From Polaromonas sp. JS666 (GTDB taxonomy: Bacteria; Pseudomonadota; Gammaproteobacteria; Burkholderiales; Burkholderiaceae_C): 64,000 nucleotides of DNA. The stretch spans positions 30,219-94,218 of the forward strand of contig NZ_FNHX01000014.1 in NCBI RefSeq assembly GCF_900103405.1, written 5' to 3'. Of the stretch, positions 52,942 through 60,645 are shown piece after piece; position 1 is the first letter of the stretch, and every line of letters begins with the position of its first letter. Position numbers and translations under genes: made by a program. Below the pieces are notes generated by a model. It worked only from the letters and a program-made list of their open reading frames with translations, was not told the origin of the DNA and did no database searches.

Positions 52942-53606
52942 TCCGGCTGTACCACTGCATGAGCGCGCGCTCGTTTCGCGCGCTGTGGGCCCTGGAGGAG
53001 CTGATGCTGCCCTTCGAGGTCGTCATGCTGCCCTTTCCGCCGCGTGTGCACGACCGGACATTCCTGGATCTCAATCCGCTGGGAACCATCCCGCTGCTGG
53101 TGCACGGCGACACCCGGATGACAGAGTCCGCGGCAATATGCCAGTACCTGTGCTCACTGTGCAAGCCCACACCCATGCAGGTCGAGCCGGGGGAGCCGGA
53201 CTATGGCGATTATCTGAACATGCTGCATTTCGGGGAAGCCACGCTGACCTTCCCGCAGACACTGGTGCTTCGCTATTCCTTCTTCGAGCCTGAAGAAAAG
53301 CGCGTGCCTTCCGTCGCCAGCGACTATGCGAAATGGTTTCTTGCGCGCTTGCGAACCCTTGAACCGCGCCTTGCCGAAGGTGAATATCTTTGCGCCAGCC
53401 GGTTCACGGCAGCCGATATTTCCGTGGGGTACGCGCTGATGCTGGCCGAGTACCTTGGACTCGCACCCAGGTTCACCCCTTCGGTCGCGGCGTACTGGCA
53501 GAGACTCCAGCGGCGTGACGCGTTCATCCGAGCGTTGAAGATCCAGGACACGGCGGCAAGTGCGCAGGGAGTTTCGTTGACACCGGCGCCTCTTTCGGCG
53601 CACTGA
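52938..53606 (+). CDS. glutathione S-transferase family protein
   Basis: 222 residues from ATG 52938 (ATGA overlap). The thioredoxin-fold N-terminus reads IRLYHCMSARSFRALWALEELMLPFEVVML, then DLNPLGTIPLLVHGDTRMTESAAICQYL with the cis-Pro and the ES pair that binds the glutathione gamma-glutamyl group. The helical C-terminal domain includes FTAADISVGYALMLAEYLGL. The substrate is unknown; being last in the operon, it may isomerise or detoxify a pathway intermediate. Confidence 0.88.
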   Translation: MIRLYHCMSARSFRALWALEELMLPFEVVMLPFPPRVHDRTFLDLNPLGTIPLLVHGDTRMTESAAICQYLCSLCKPTPMQVEPGEPDYGDYLNMLHFGEATLTFPQTLVLRYSFFEPEEKRVPSVASDYAKWFLARLRTLEPRLAEGEYLCASRFTAADISVGYALMLAEYLGLAPRFTPSVAAYWQRLQRRDAFIRALKIQDTAASAQGVSLTPAPLSAH

Positions 53607-53711
53607 GGGCCGGGCATGAACCGTACGTGAGCCGAGATATCTGAGCAGAACAAACCACAGACAGCCTTTTCGATCAACAACTGTTACTCATATTAAAGAG
53701 GGGACATCGCC

Positions 53712-54845
53712 ATGGCCTGTTTTCAACTAACTCTCAGAAATCTGTTCGCCGGTTGCCTTTTCTGCACTTCCTTAGCGGCCGGGGCAGCCTCTATCGTGGT
53801 GGGGCAGGCTGCCCCCTTGACCGGACTGGACGCCGCCCAGGCTCGGGCCTATTCAACGGGGATTCAGCTGGCCCTGGATAGGGCCAACAAAGCTGGCGGA
53901 CCCAACAGCCATACTTTCAGCCTGACCCGCAAAGACGATCACGGCCAGCCTGCGGAAACGGTCACCACGACCAAATTGCTGCTCAGCGAAAGCCGTCCCT
54001 TAGTCCTGGCAGGTTATTTTGGTGACCGGAACATCGACGAGCTCGTGAGCTCCGGGGTGCTTGCGAATGAAAAGGTCGCCTTGGTGGGCTACCGCGTTGA
54101 AGGGCTGCGCGGTGAAACGCCTTTTGTTTATAGCGTGCGCGCCACGCTGCGCGACGAAGTCACCAAAATTGTGGAACACCTGGCGACGGTCGGCATCACC
54201 CGCCTGGGACTTTTTCACCAGGAAGGGCCGACTGCGGCGCCGTTGATTTCCGCGGTCGAAGAAATAGTGAAGAGCAAGAGCGTGAAGCTGACGGTGAAGG
54301 GATCGTATGCACCCGGCACAGCCAAAGTTTCCAGCGCGGTGGTTGATGCTTTCATCAGGGCCGAACCGCAGGCGATCATTCTTGTCGCCAGTGGTTCGGC
54401 GGCGGCGGGCTTTATCGAAAAATACCGCCTGGATGGGGGCGCGGCACAATTGTTCGCGCATTCCGGCGCCGACATCGCGCAGATGTCCAAACGCCTGAGC
54501 GAGGAGCACATGAAGGGCATAGCCATCACGCAGGTGACTCCCAACCCCTACAAGATCTCGGTGAAGCTTAGCAGGGAGTTCAGCGATATCGTTGCCGCTA
54601 CACCCAATCTGGAAGTACCGCCCAGCTACGCCATGATGGAAGGTTATATAGCCGGCTCCGTGATCGTGGAAGCCGCTCGCCGGATGGGGGCCAAGGTCTC
54701 GCGCGAGGGATTCTCAAACGCGCTTGAGAGCCTCGATAACGTGGATCTGGGCGGCTACAAGGTGAGCTACAAACCGGGTAATCGATCGGGTTCCAGGTTC
54801 GTGGAGCTTAGTATCGTTACCGAAGCAGGGCGTATACGCCAGTAG
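53712..54845 (+). CDS. ABC-type branched-chain-amino-acid-like substrate-binding protein
   Basis: 377 residues. A signal peptide (NLFAGCLFCTSLAAGAAS) precedes a type I periplasmic-binding fold: IVVGQAAPLTGLDAAQARAYSTGIQLALDRANKAGG, LVLAGYFGDRNIDELVSSGVL, AIILVASGSAAAGFIEKYR, PPSYAMMEGYIAGSVIVEAARRMG. This is the Liv/amide-urea group of receptors. No ABC permease or ATPase genes are adjacent, so it is an orphan receptor. It follows the GST by 105 bp and may have its own promoter. Confidence 0.9.
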   Translation: MACFQLTLRNLFAGCLFCTSLAAGAASIVVGQAAPLTGLDAAQARAYSTGIQLALDRANKAGGPNSHTFSLTRKDDHGQPAETVTTTKLLLSESRPLVLAGYFGDRNIDELVSSGVLANEKVALVGYRVEGLRGETPFVYSVRATLRDEVTKIVEHLATVGITRLGLFHQEGPTAAPLISAVEEIVKSKSVKLTVKGSYAPGTAKVSSAVVDAFIRAEPQAIILVASGSAAAGFIEKYRLDGGAAQLFAHSGADIAQMSKRLSEEHMKGIAITQVTPNPYKISVKLSREFSDIVAATPNLEVPPSYAMMEGYIAGSVIVEAARRMGAKVSREGFSNALESLDNVDLGGYKVSYKPGNRSGSRFVELSIVTEAGRIRQ

Positions 54846-54876
54846 CCCGACTGATATAGCTCGCACACGGTCTCTC

Positions 54877-55188
54877 ATGTACCACTGCCACGAAGCTGAG
54901 AAGCTTTTTAGCCTCCTGCGCGCCTCGCTGACTGAGGTGCTTGCTGCAGGAGATGTTTGCGGACGATGGCCGATTAGGGTATCGCCGCGGACCTTTCAGC
55001 AACTCCAATCTGCCTTGCGAGTCTGCCACTTTCACCGGGTCGCATGGTCATTGGAAAATGACTTTGAGATGAACGAAGGGTCTCGACCGCGCGAGATTGA
55101 CGTCGTGCTGTCTCTGGCACTGATGCCTAGATGCAAAGTTTTGCGCCGTGGCATGGTTTCCGACACCGCCAGTATCACCATTGCGTAA
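54877..55188 (+). CDS. hypothetical small ORF, doubtful
   Basis: A 103-residue open frame (MYHCHEAEKLFSLL start) in the 387-bp gap between the Liv-type receptor and the convergent Bug gene. I recognise no family, see no clear ribosome site and no convincing codon bias. It is reported only because it is the sole sizeable frame in this stretch; the rest of the gap shows no other gene. Confidence 0.25.
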   Translation: MYHCHEAEKLFSLLRASLTEVLAAGDVCGRWPIRVSPRTFQQLQSALRVCHFHRVAWSLENDFEMNEGSRPREIDVVLSLALMPRCKVLRRGMVSDTASITIA

Positions 55189-55200
55189 CGCCCATCCCCG

Positions 55201-55223
55201 GGGCCTTGGGACTCCCAAGGCCC
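55201..55223. terminator. hairpin downstream of the Bug receptor gene
   Basis: GGGCCTTGGG pairs perfectly with CCCAAGGCCC around a 3-base loop. It lies 10 bp past the stop of the minus-strand receptor gene. No T-run follows on either strand, so termination is only suspected. Confidence 0.4.
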
Positions 55224-55232
55224 ACCAGATTG

Positions 55233-56195
55233 CTATTCTGCGGTTATCTTTCCGACCTCGATCACCTTCTTCCAGCGGGCGAATTCGCGTGCCTGGAACT
55301 CCGTGAATTGTTCCGGCGTGTTGGCGACAACCTCGAAGCCAACCTCAAGTAGGGGTTTTGCGACACCGGGGTCTTTTGCGATTTCCACGATGGCGGTGTG
55401 CAGCTTGTTCCGCACCTCTGCAGGCGTCCCCTTCGGCAAGGCGACGGCCTGCCAGGAGTAGACCGTCACGCCTTTGAAGCCAAGTTCCTCCATGGTTGGA
55501 ACCTCTGGCAGCAGCGGTGATCGCTTCGTGCTCGTGATCGCCAGAGGGCGCAACTTACCACCCCGAAATTGCGGCATGCCCGTATTGATGTTCATGAACG
55601 TGGCATCGACCTGTCCCGCGATGAGGTCCTGCATCGCGGGGGCCCCGCCTTTGTACGGAACGTGGGTGCCTTTCGTGTGCGTTTCCTGCCAAAACAGTTC
55701 GGCGGTGAGGTGATCGCTTGTGCCGTTGCCGGCCGATGCAAACGCGAGCCTGCCAGGGTTGGCCTTTAGATGAGCCAGGACAGCCCCCACCGATTTGAAA
55801 GGCGAGTTCGCCGGTACGGCGAGCACGTTCGGCGCCTGAACCACAATGCTCACATAGTCGTAGTCTTTCAGCGGGTCGTACTGAAGTCCCTTCATCAGGT
55901 GGGGGCCGATGACGAACGGGCCGAGTGACGAGACGAACACGGTGTAGCCGTCAGGCGCCGCGCGCTTTGCCGCGGCGGCCCCTATCGTGCCTCCGGCGCC
56001 AGCGGTGTTCTGTACAACCCACGTCCCGCCGAATTTTTCCGGGAGCTTGCTGGCGAGCGTGCGCGCAATCATGTCGGTAGAGCCCCCCGGAGGGAACGGA
56101 ACGATCATCGTCACCGCCTTGTCCTTTGGCCATGACTGGGCATGCGCGGCAAGGGCTGCGCCGCCGAGAAGAACTGCTACAAATATCTTTTTCAT
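55233..56195 (-). CDS. Bug/TctC-family periplasmic solute receptor
   Basis: 320 residues. Signal peptide KKIFVAVLLGGAALAAHAQ, then SWPKDKAVTMIVPFPPGGSTDMIARTLASKL. Hallmarks are LAFASAGNGTSDHLTAELF and HVPYKGGAPAMQDLIAGQVD. It lies 24 bp behind the enolase-superfamily gene and shares its transcript, so its ligand is probably the acid sugar or related acid acted on by that enzyme. Both should be under the LacI-type regulator. No TctA/TctB genes are present. Confidence 0.93.
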   Translation of the reverse strand: MKKIFVAVLLGGAALAAHAQSWPKDKAVTMIVPFPPGGSTDMIARTLASKLPEKFGGTWVVQNTAGAGGTIGAAAAKRAAPDGYTVFVSSLGPFVIGPHLMKGLQYDPLKDYDYVSIVVQAPNVLAVPANSPFKSVGAVLAHLKANPGRLAFASAGNGTSDHLTAELFWQETHTKGTHVPYKGGAPAMQDLIAGQVDATFMNINTGMPQFRGGKLRPLAITSTKRSPLLPEVPTMEELGFKGVTVYSWQAVALPKGTPAEVRNKLHTAIVEIAKDPGVAKPLLEVGFEVVANTPEQFTEFQAREFARWKKVIEVGKITAE

Positions 56196-56219
56196 TCGTT
56201 GTCTCCTGTTGATTTGGGT

Positions 56220-57359
56220 TTAGTCGCGGCCGATCACCGCATGTTCGCGCGTCCATGAACGCGCTTTCTCGCTGAGGCTCAAGCCGATGCCGGGCTGCGT
56301 GGGCACCAGCATTCGGCCGTGAGCTATCTCGATCCGCTCGTTGAAGAGCGGCTCAAGCCAGTCGAAGTGCTCCACCCATCCCTCGCGCGGATACGCCGCG
56401 GCAAGGTGGATGTGCAACTCCATGGCGAAGTGCGGCGCGATCAGCAGTCCCGCTTGGTCGGCCTGCGCCGCGACTTTTAGGAACGGCGTGATACCCCCCA
56501 CGCGCGGGGCGTCCGGCATCAAGTAGTCGGCAGCGCGGTGGCGGATCAAGTCGCCATGCTCCGCGGCGCTGGTGAGCATCTCGCCGGTGGCGATCGGCGT
56601 GTCAAACTCGCGCGCCAGCGCCGCGTGGCCCTCGTGGTCATAGGCGTCCAGCGGCTCCTCGATCCAGACCAGGTTGAACGCCTCGAACGTTCGGCACATG
56701 CGCTGCGCGGTCGGACGATCCCATTGCTGGTTGGCATCCACCATGATCGGCACACCATCGCCGAGGTGCTTGCGCACGGCTTCGAGGCGCTGAACGTCTA
56801 GGCGGTGATCGGGCTGCCCGACCTTCAGCTTGATGCCGCCTATGCCGCGCTCGATCGAGGCCGCCGCGTTGACCAGCAACTGCTCGGTCGGCGTATGCAG
56901 AAACCCCCCCGAGGTGTTGTAGCAAGGAACCGAGTCGCGATAGGCGCCGAGCAACTTCGCCAAGGGCAGGCGCGCCCGACGCGCCTTTAGGTCCCACAGC
57001 GCCACATCGAATGCGCCAATCGCCTGCGTGGCCAGGCCGCTTCGGCCTACGGATGCGCCGGCCCAACACAGCTTGTCCCACAGCCTTCCGATGTCGCTTG
57101 CGTCTTCGCCGATCAGGCTGGGAGCGATCTCGCGGGCATGTGCAAACTGGCCGGGGCCGCCCGCACGTTTCGAATAGCTAAGGCCCAGGCCCTGCTGCCC
57201 GTCCTCGGTTTCCACCTCGGCAAAAAGCATCGCAACCTCGGTCATCGGCTTCTGCCGCCCGGTCAGCACTTTAGCGTCGCTGATCGGCTGCGCCAGAGGC
57301 AGGTAGCAGGAGGAAAGACGGATCCGCGCGATGCGCTCAGGAAGGAGTGAAGAGGTCAT
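56220..57359 (-). CDS. mandelate racemase/muconate-lactonizing-enzyme family protein
   Basis: 379 residues. Enolase-superfamily barrel: KLKVGQPDHRLDVQRLEAV (catalytic Lys-x-Lys), metal ligands Asp in PIMVDANQQWD, Glu in LVWIEEPLDAYDHEG and Glu in PIATGEMLTSAAEH, then APHFAMELHIHLAAA with the general-base His. The order fits acid-sugar dehydratases such as talarate/galactarate types, but the substrate cannot be assigned. A 16-bp operator covers its start codon and a second copy lies 58 bp upstream, so repression by the divergent LacI protein is likely. Confidence 0.88.
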   Translation of the reverse strand: MTSSLLPERIARIRLSSCYLPLAQPISDAKVLTGRQKPMTEVAMLFAEVETEDGQQGLGLSYSKRAGGPGQFAHAREIAPSLIGEDASDIGRLWDKLCWAGASVGRSGLATQAIGAFDVALWDLKARRARLPLAKLLGAYRDSVPCYNTSGGFLHTPTEQLLVNAAASIERGIGGIKLKVGQPDHRLDVQRLEAVRKHLGDGVPIMVDANQQWDRPTAQRMCRTFEAFNLVWIEEPLDAYDHEGHAALAREFDTPIATGEMLTSAAEHGDLIRHRAADYLMPDAPRVGGITPFLKVAAQADQAGLLIAPHFAMELHIHLAAAYPREGWVEHFDWLEPLFNERIEIAHGRMLVPTQPGIGLSLSEKARSWTREHAVIGRD

Positions 57360-57373
57360 GATAACGTTGTCAT
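57358..57373. promoter_or_regulatory. LacI-type operator, copy 1
   Basis: ATGATAACGTTGTCAT, a nearly perfect palindrome around the central AACGTT with one mismatched pair. It overlaps the start codon of the enolase-superfamily gene, where bound repressor would block transcription. It is identical to the copy at 57416. Confidence 0.8.
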
Positions 57374-57415
57374 TTTGGTAGCAAAAACACGGGCAATAGG
57401 CCCGTCCAGCGCATT

Positions 57416-57431
57416 ATGATAACGTTGTCAT
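57416..57431. promoter_or_regulatory. LacI-type operator, copy 2
   Basis: ATGATAACGTTGTCAT again, identical in all 16 bases to the copy at 57358 and 58 bp from it. It ends 16 bp before the ATG of the LacI gene, suggesting autoregulation and possibly looping between the two sites. Confidence 0.8.
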
Positions 57432-57447
57432 ATATCGTCAATAGTCA

Positions 57448-58461
57448 ATGAATCCCCCCGTACCTCACTCCAGCATAGCCAAAGGCGTCACGCTCCATGA
57501 TGTGGCCCGTGAAGCCGGCGTGTCCCTGATCACCGCTTCTCGCGCCCTCGGCAATCCCACACTCGTCTCCAAGGCTACGATCGAGAAGGTGCAGGAAGCG
57601 GTGCATCGCATCGGTTATATCCCCAACCTGCTGGCAGGTGGACTCAAGTCGCGACGCAGCATGACGGTCGCCGGCTTGGTGCCCATCATTTCGGTCCCGC
57701 AGTTCCTGCCCACGGTGCAAGCGCTCACGGAAACACTCGACGCAAGCGGCTACCAGTTGATACTCGGCCAGAGCGGCTACGACCACGCGCGAGAGGAGAA
57801 GTTGATCGGCACGATGATGGGCCGGCGCCCGGACGGCCTGGTCGTTACCGGCCTCGTGCACTCGGCACACTCGCGCGACCAGTTACGCAGCCTCGGCATT
57901 CCGGTGGTGGAAACCTGGGACCTCAGCGAAACCCCGATTGACATGGCCGTCGGCTTTTCGCACTTGAAGGTCGGCAGCGCGGTGGCTGATTACTTCCTCG
58001 GCAAGGGATGGAAAAGGATTGCGGTTGCCACCGGTGACGACCAGCGCGCGCAGCAGCGCCGCAAAGGTTTCCTAGCGGTGGTCGGCCACGACGTGCCGAC
58101 TGCCATCGTGCCAGCCCCCAGCAGTGTGGCGCTCGGGCGCCGCGCGCTCGGCGAGTTGCTGCAAAAAGACCGCCGCATCCAGGCCGTCTACTGCAGCTCC
58201 GACGCGCTCGCCCAAGGGGTGCTGGTCGAGGCAATGGCTCGCGGCCTACGAGTTCCGCAAGACCTGGCCGTCTGCGGCTTCGGGGACGCGGAATTTTCCG
58301 CGCACCTGCAGCCGTCTCTCAGCAGCGTGCATGTCGACGGCGCGGAGATCGGGCGCATTGCGGCGCGGCTGATTCTTGATCGATGCAGTGGCAAGCCCGT
58401 TACTTCACGAATCGTCGACGTGGGTTTTCGAATAGTCGAGCGTTCATCCACCGCAGCGTAA
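57448..58461 (+). CDS. LacI family transcriptional regulator
   Basis: 337 residues. The LacI helix-turn-helix is VTLHDVAREAGVSLITASRALGNPTLVSKATIEKV, with the hinge helix PNLLAGGLKSRRS, and a periplasmic-binding-like effector domain (VAGLVPIISVPQFLPTVQAL, GRRPDGLVVTGLVHS, AVYCSSDALAQGVLVEAMARGLRVPQDLAVCGFGD). This matches the GntR/gluconate-type subgroup. It is divergent from the enolase-superfamily gene, with two identical operator copies between them. The ligand is likely a sugar acid. Confidence 0.94.
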   Translation: MNPPVPHSSIAKGVTLHDVAREAGVSLITASRALGNPTLVSKATIEKVQEAVHRIGYIPNLLAGGLKSRRSMTVAGLVPIISVPQFLPTVQALTETLDASGYQLILGQSGYDHAREEKLIGTMMGRRPDGLVVTGLVHSAHSRDQLRSLGIPVVETWDLSETPIDMAVGFSHLKVGSAVADYFLGKGWKRIAVATGDDQRAQQRRKGFLAVVGHDVPTAIVPAPSSVALGRRALGELLQKDRRIQAVYCSSDALAQGVLVEAMARGLRVPQDLAVCGFGDAEFSAHLQPSLSSVHVDGAEIGRIAARLILDRCSGKPVTSRIVDVGFRIVERSSTAA

Positions 58462-58504
58462 GCGTGAGATAAGCGCGGTCATTGTCATGAACGAAGGCCC
58501 TGGG

Positions 58505-58630
58505 TGTTGAATTCCATCGCGTAATATTTCCACCGAAAACCGACCCACGTCCATCACTCCTAATTTCCCTCTGCTTTTTAATACAAGCAGAGTAGTGCCT
58601 AGGTGGGTCAGTTTTCGATGGAATTCAACA
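58505..58630 (-). mobile_element. 126-bp IS21-type remnant with perfect 15-bp terminal inverted repeats
   Basis: TGTTGAATTCCATCG at the left is the exact inverse of CGATGGAATTCAACA at the right. Read on the minus strand, the right half reproduces the start of the IS21-type element at 63700 (GACCCAC box, CTCTGCTT...AAGCAGAG hairpin, GGAGTGAT-GGACGTG translation start) and then jumps to the other end. The transposase genes are absent. It looks like an internal deletion joined at an ACGTGG-like microhomology. No target duplication is obvious at the flanks. Confidence 0.75.
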
Positions 58631-58634
58631 AAGC

Positions 58635-58766
58635 GATTTCATACAATTCGTTGCCCATTCGGTGGTTGAAGACGAAACCGGGAACAGGGTTGACATCACA
58701 CCTCTTCACGCCACAGAACCACGGCTGTTCTTGGACGCCGGTATTGATGCCGACGACTATTTTTGA
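58635..58766 (+). pseudogene. C-terminal fragment of an unknown protein, cut by the IS remnant
   Basis: The 126-bp element is followed directly by an open frame with no start: DFIQFVAHSVVEDETGN, then RVDITPLHATEPRLFLDAGIDADDYF and TGA. Composition and pattern look like the tail of a real protein, but I do not recognise the family. No matching N-terminal part is seen on the other side of the element. Confidence 0.5.
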
Positions 58767-58796
58767 ATAGAAGAACATTTATTTGAGGTCTATCCA

Positions 58797-58940
58797 ATGA
58801 GCGGGTTCGACCATTCCATCAAATTTCTGCGGCTTGGATGCGTGGAGCCTCCGGAGCGAGTAATGTCTCCCATGGTAGACATGGGGTCCAATTTATATGC
58901 TGTCGCATACATCTATATGTTGAATTCCGTCGAAATCTGA
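58797..58940 (+). pseudogene. short ORF running into an IS end, possibly a truncated gene
   Basis: 47 codons from ATG 58797 (MSGFDHSIKFLRLGCVEPPE). The last residues, LNSVEI and the stop, come from the 55-bp insertion-sequence remnant. If this was a gene, the element truncated it. Coding evidence is weak; family unknown. Confidence 0.3.
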
Positions 58941-58972
58941 CCCCTGGGGTCAGCCTTCAGTGGAATTCAACA
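58918..58972. mobile_element. 55-bp minimal IS21-type remnant
   Basis: TGTTGAATTCCGTCGAAATC begins this unit exactly as at 63700, and it ends with GTGGAATTCAACA, the inverse of the outer repeat. The centre is the palindrome TGACCCCTGGGGTCA. It consists of two element ends joined with nothing between. The flanking 58973-59124 stretch shows no gene. Confidence 0.65.
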
Positions 58973-59124
58973 GCACCGGCAAGGCAAATTCCGAGTTAGT
59001 CAACCAAGTGCATTAATTGCCAGAAAAAGATCCGGAAGAAGCGCTGATATTGAGGTTAAACGGCGCATTTTTGGCCGGCACAGTTATGCTTCAATCAATT
59101 TGCAGCGCTGTGGTGGCTTAATGA

Positions 59125-60264
59125 CTAGTCGATTTCCTCCACCCACCGCTGGTAGTCACCGGGCGTGATGTCGGATCTTTGGACGAGCATCTTCAAGCAG
59201 TCCTCAACCCCTTGGTGTTTGAGGCGCTTGGCGTTCTTAGGATCAAACTCGAGGACGTCATCGAGCAAAGGGCTTGATGGTCGTATGTCATACAACGGCA
59301 GTTCCATCTTTGCAGCAAAGCCACGTACATCGCGCACAACACCGAGCACCTGAGTGGTGATGGGCTCCCTTAGCTCAACGGGCAATGTATTGAGGATGGA
59401 CGAAATGCGCCCTTCTTGATCCTGCAATGCTCGAACGCTGGCGTTGATGCGGTGCCAAGTGTTCAGCGAGTCTTGAACTAGCTCATTGTGATAGATGTCC
59501 AGTGACCGTCTAATGACACCAAACACGTCCAAGCCGGTGTCCGACTCAATAGAGAAGCGCTGCGGATCATTAATGACGCAGACGGTCGGAAGTACTGGCA
59601 GATTACAAGAGTGCAAATAGCGGGACACGTAGGCAGCCTGGCGCAATGGAGTGTTGTTGCCCACTCCGCCGTCAACATATTTCCGCCCGCGAACTTCAAC
59701 CGGGGGGAAATAGAACGGGATAGCCGCGCTAGCAAGAAGAACGTCGATGAGTTCCTCTTGTGATTGAATTGGATGGTAGTGGTTCAGTCGTCGCTCAGTT
59801 GTTTCGAGTTCACCTTCCTTCGCTATGAGTTCGTCAACGATAGTTGACTTGTAAAAGGTCTCCAGTCTCCCAGTGATTAAATTGGTGACGCACACCAGCA
59901 AATGGGAATTTGCCAGGGCCTCAAACTTCACGTTCGCCGCAATGGTTGCGCGCAGTGCATCGTTCCTAAAGTAGTAGTATGGCTTGCGAAAGGAAGTAAA
60001 GCCCAGTGTTACCGAACTAACGCTCGAATTCGAGGTGCCGAGCACGTCGTCCGTGTTGAGTCGTGCATACAGCTTGTCCAGCTCGTGGAGATTTCCTTGT
60101 GCCGCCATCGCGGCGTTTAATGCGCCTACCGACGTACCACAGTAGATTGGCGTGATGTCCTTCTTGCGCTCTTTTCTAAACTTAGCCAGAGCCAACAGTA
60201 CACCGAGCCCAAAAGGGCCCTTGGCGCCCCCACCGCTGAGCACCACGGCTTGAAAAGTAGACAT
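59125..60264 (-). CDS. patatin-like phospholipase
   Basis: 379 residues from ATG 60264. Patatin hallmarks are the oxyanion-hole loop LSGGGAKGPFGLGVLLAL (residues 11-16), the nucleophile elbow YCGTSVGALNAAM (Ser45 in G-x-S-x-G) and the catalytic DGG at 198-200 in GRKYVDGGVGNNTPLRQA. All catalytic residues are present, so it should be an active lipid acyl hydrolase. It has no signal peptide. It is divergent from the ubiquitin-like operon, sharing a roughly 130-bp promoter region, and its base composition is lower in GC than the host genes. In several bacterial defence systems such enzymes damage the cell's own membrane. Confidence 0.9.
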   Translation of the reverse strand: MSTFQAVVLSGGGAKGPFGLGVLLALAKFRKERKKDITPIYCGTSVGALNAAMAAQGNLHELDKLYARLNTDDVLGTSNSSVSSVTLGFTSFRKPYYYFRNDALRATIAANVKFEALANSHLLVCVTNLITGRLETFYKSTIVDELIAKEGELETTERRLNHYHPIQSQEELIDVLLASAAIPFYFPPVEVRGRKYVDGGVGNNTPLRQAAYVSRYLHSCNLPVLPTVCVINDPQRFSIESDTGLDVFGVIRRSLDIYHNELVQDSLNTWHRINASVRALQDQEGRISSILNTLPVELREPITTQVLGVVRDVRGFAAKMELPLYDIRPSSPLLDDVLEFDPKNAKRLKHQGVEDCLKMLVQRSDITPGDYQRWVEEID

Positions 60265-60396
60265 CCCACCATCCCATTCATATCGCGGAACCTTCCGCCA
60301 CATTGTTCTAACCAAGTTGGGCGCTCTATGGGCACTCTAACTTGACGTTCTTAGCGTATCATCAATCCGCAAAGTTGTCATAGGAGTCATGTGATC

Positions 60397-60645
60397 ATGT
60401 CGCAAGGTAATTCTGACGAGCGAAAACAGTTAACACTTATCGTTAACGGCACACCGGAAGTGTGGACAGACAATCACATCACCTACGAACAGGTGGTGCA
60501 ACTCGCCTTCCCAGGCGAAGTCGGGTTTTTATATACCGTAACCTACTCGAATGAGCACGGCAAGGACGGTACGCTGGCGCCAGGGCAGAAAACTAGTGTC
60601 AAGGACGGTACGGTCTTCACAATCGGCAAGACGAACCGTTCCTGA
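60397..60645 (+). CDS. ubiquitin-like (multiubiquitin-family) protein, single domain
   Basis: 82 residues from ATG 60397; a GTG at 60391, closer to AGGAG at 60382, is also possible. The beta-grasp pattern LTLIVNGTPEVWTDNHITYEQVVQLAFPG, then FLYTVTYSNEHGKDGTLAPGQKTSVKDGTVFTIGKTNRS matches the prokaryotic multiubiquitin family, here with one copy of the domain. It ends ...GKTNRS rather than in diglycine. The E1-like gene begins inside its stop codon (TGATG), so the two are translationally coupled. Role as a modifier is inferred from family and operon. Confidence 0.82.
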   Translation: MSQGNSDERKQLTLIVNGTPEVWTDNHITYEQVVQLAFPGEVGFLYTVTYSNEHGKDGTLAPGQKTSVKDGTVFTIGKTNRS

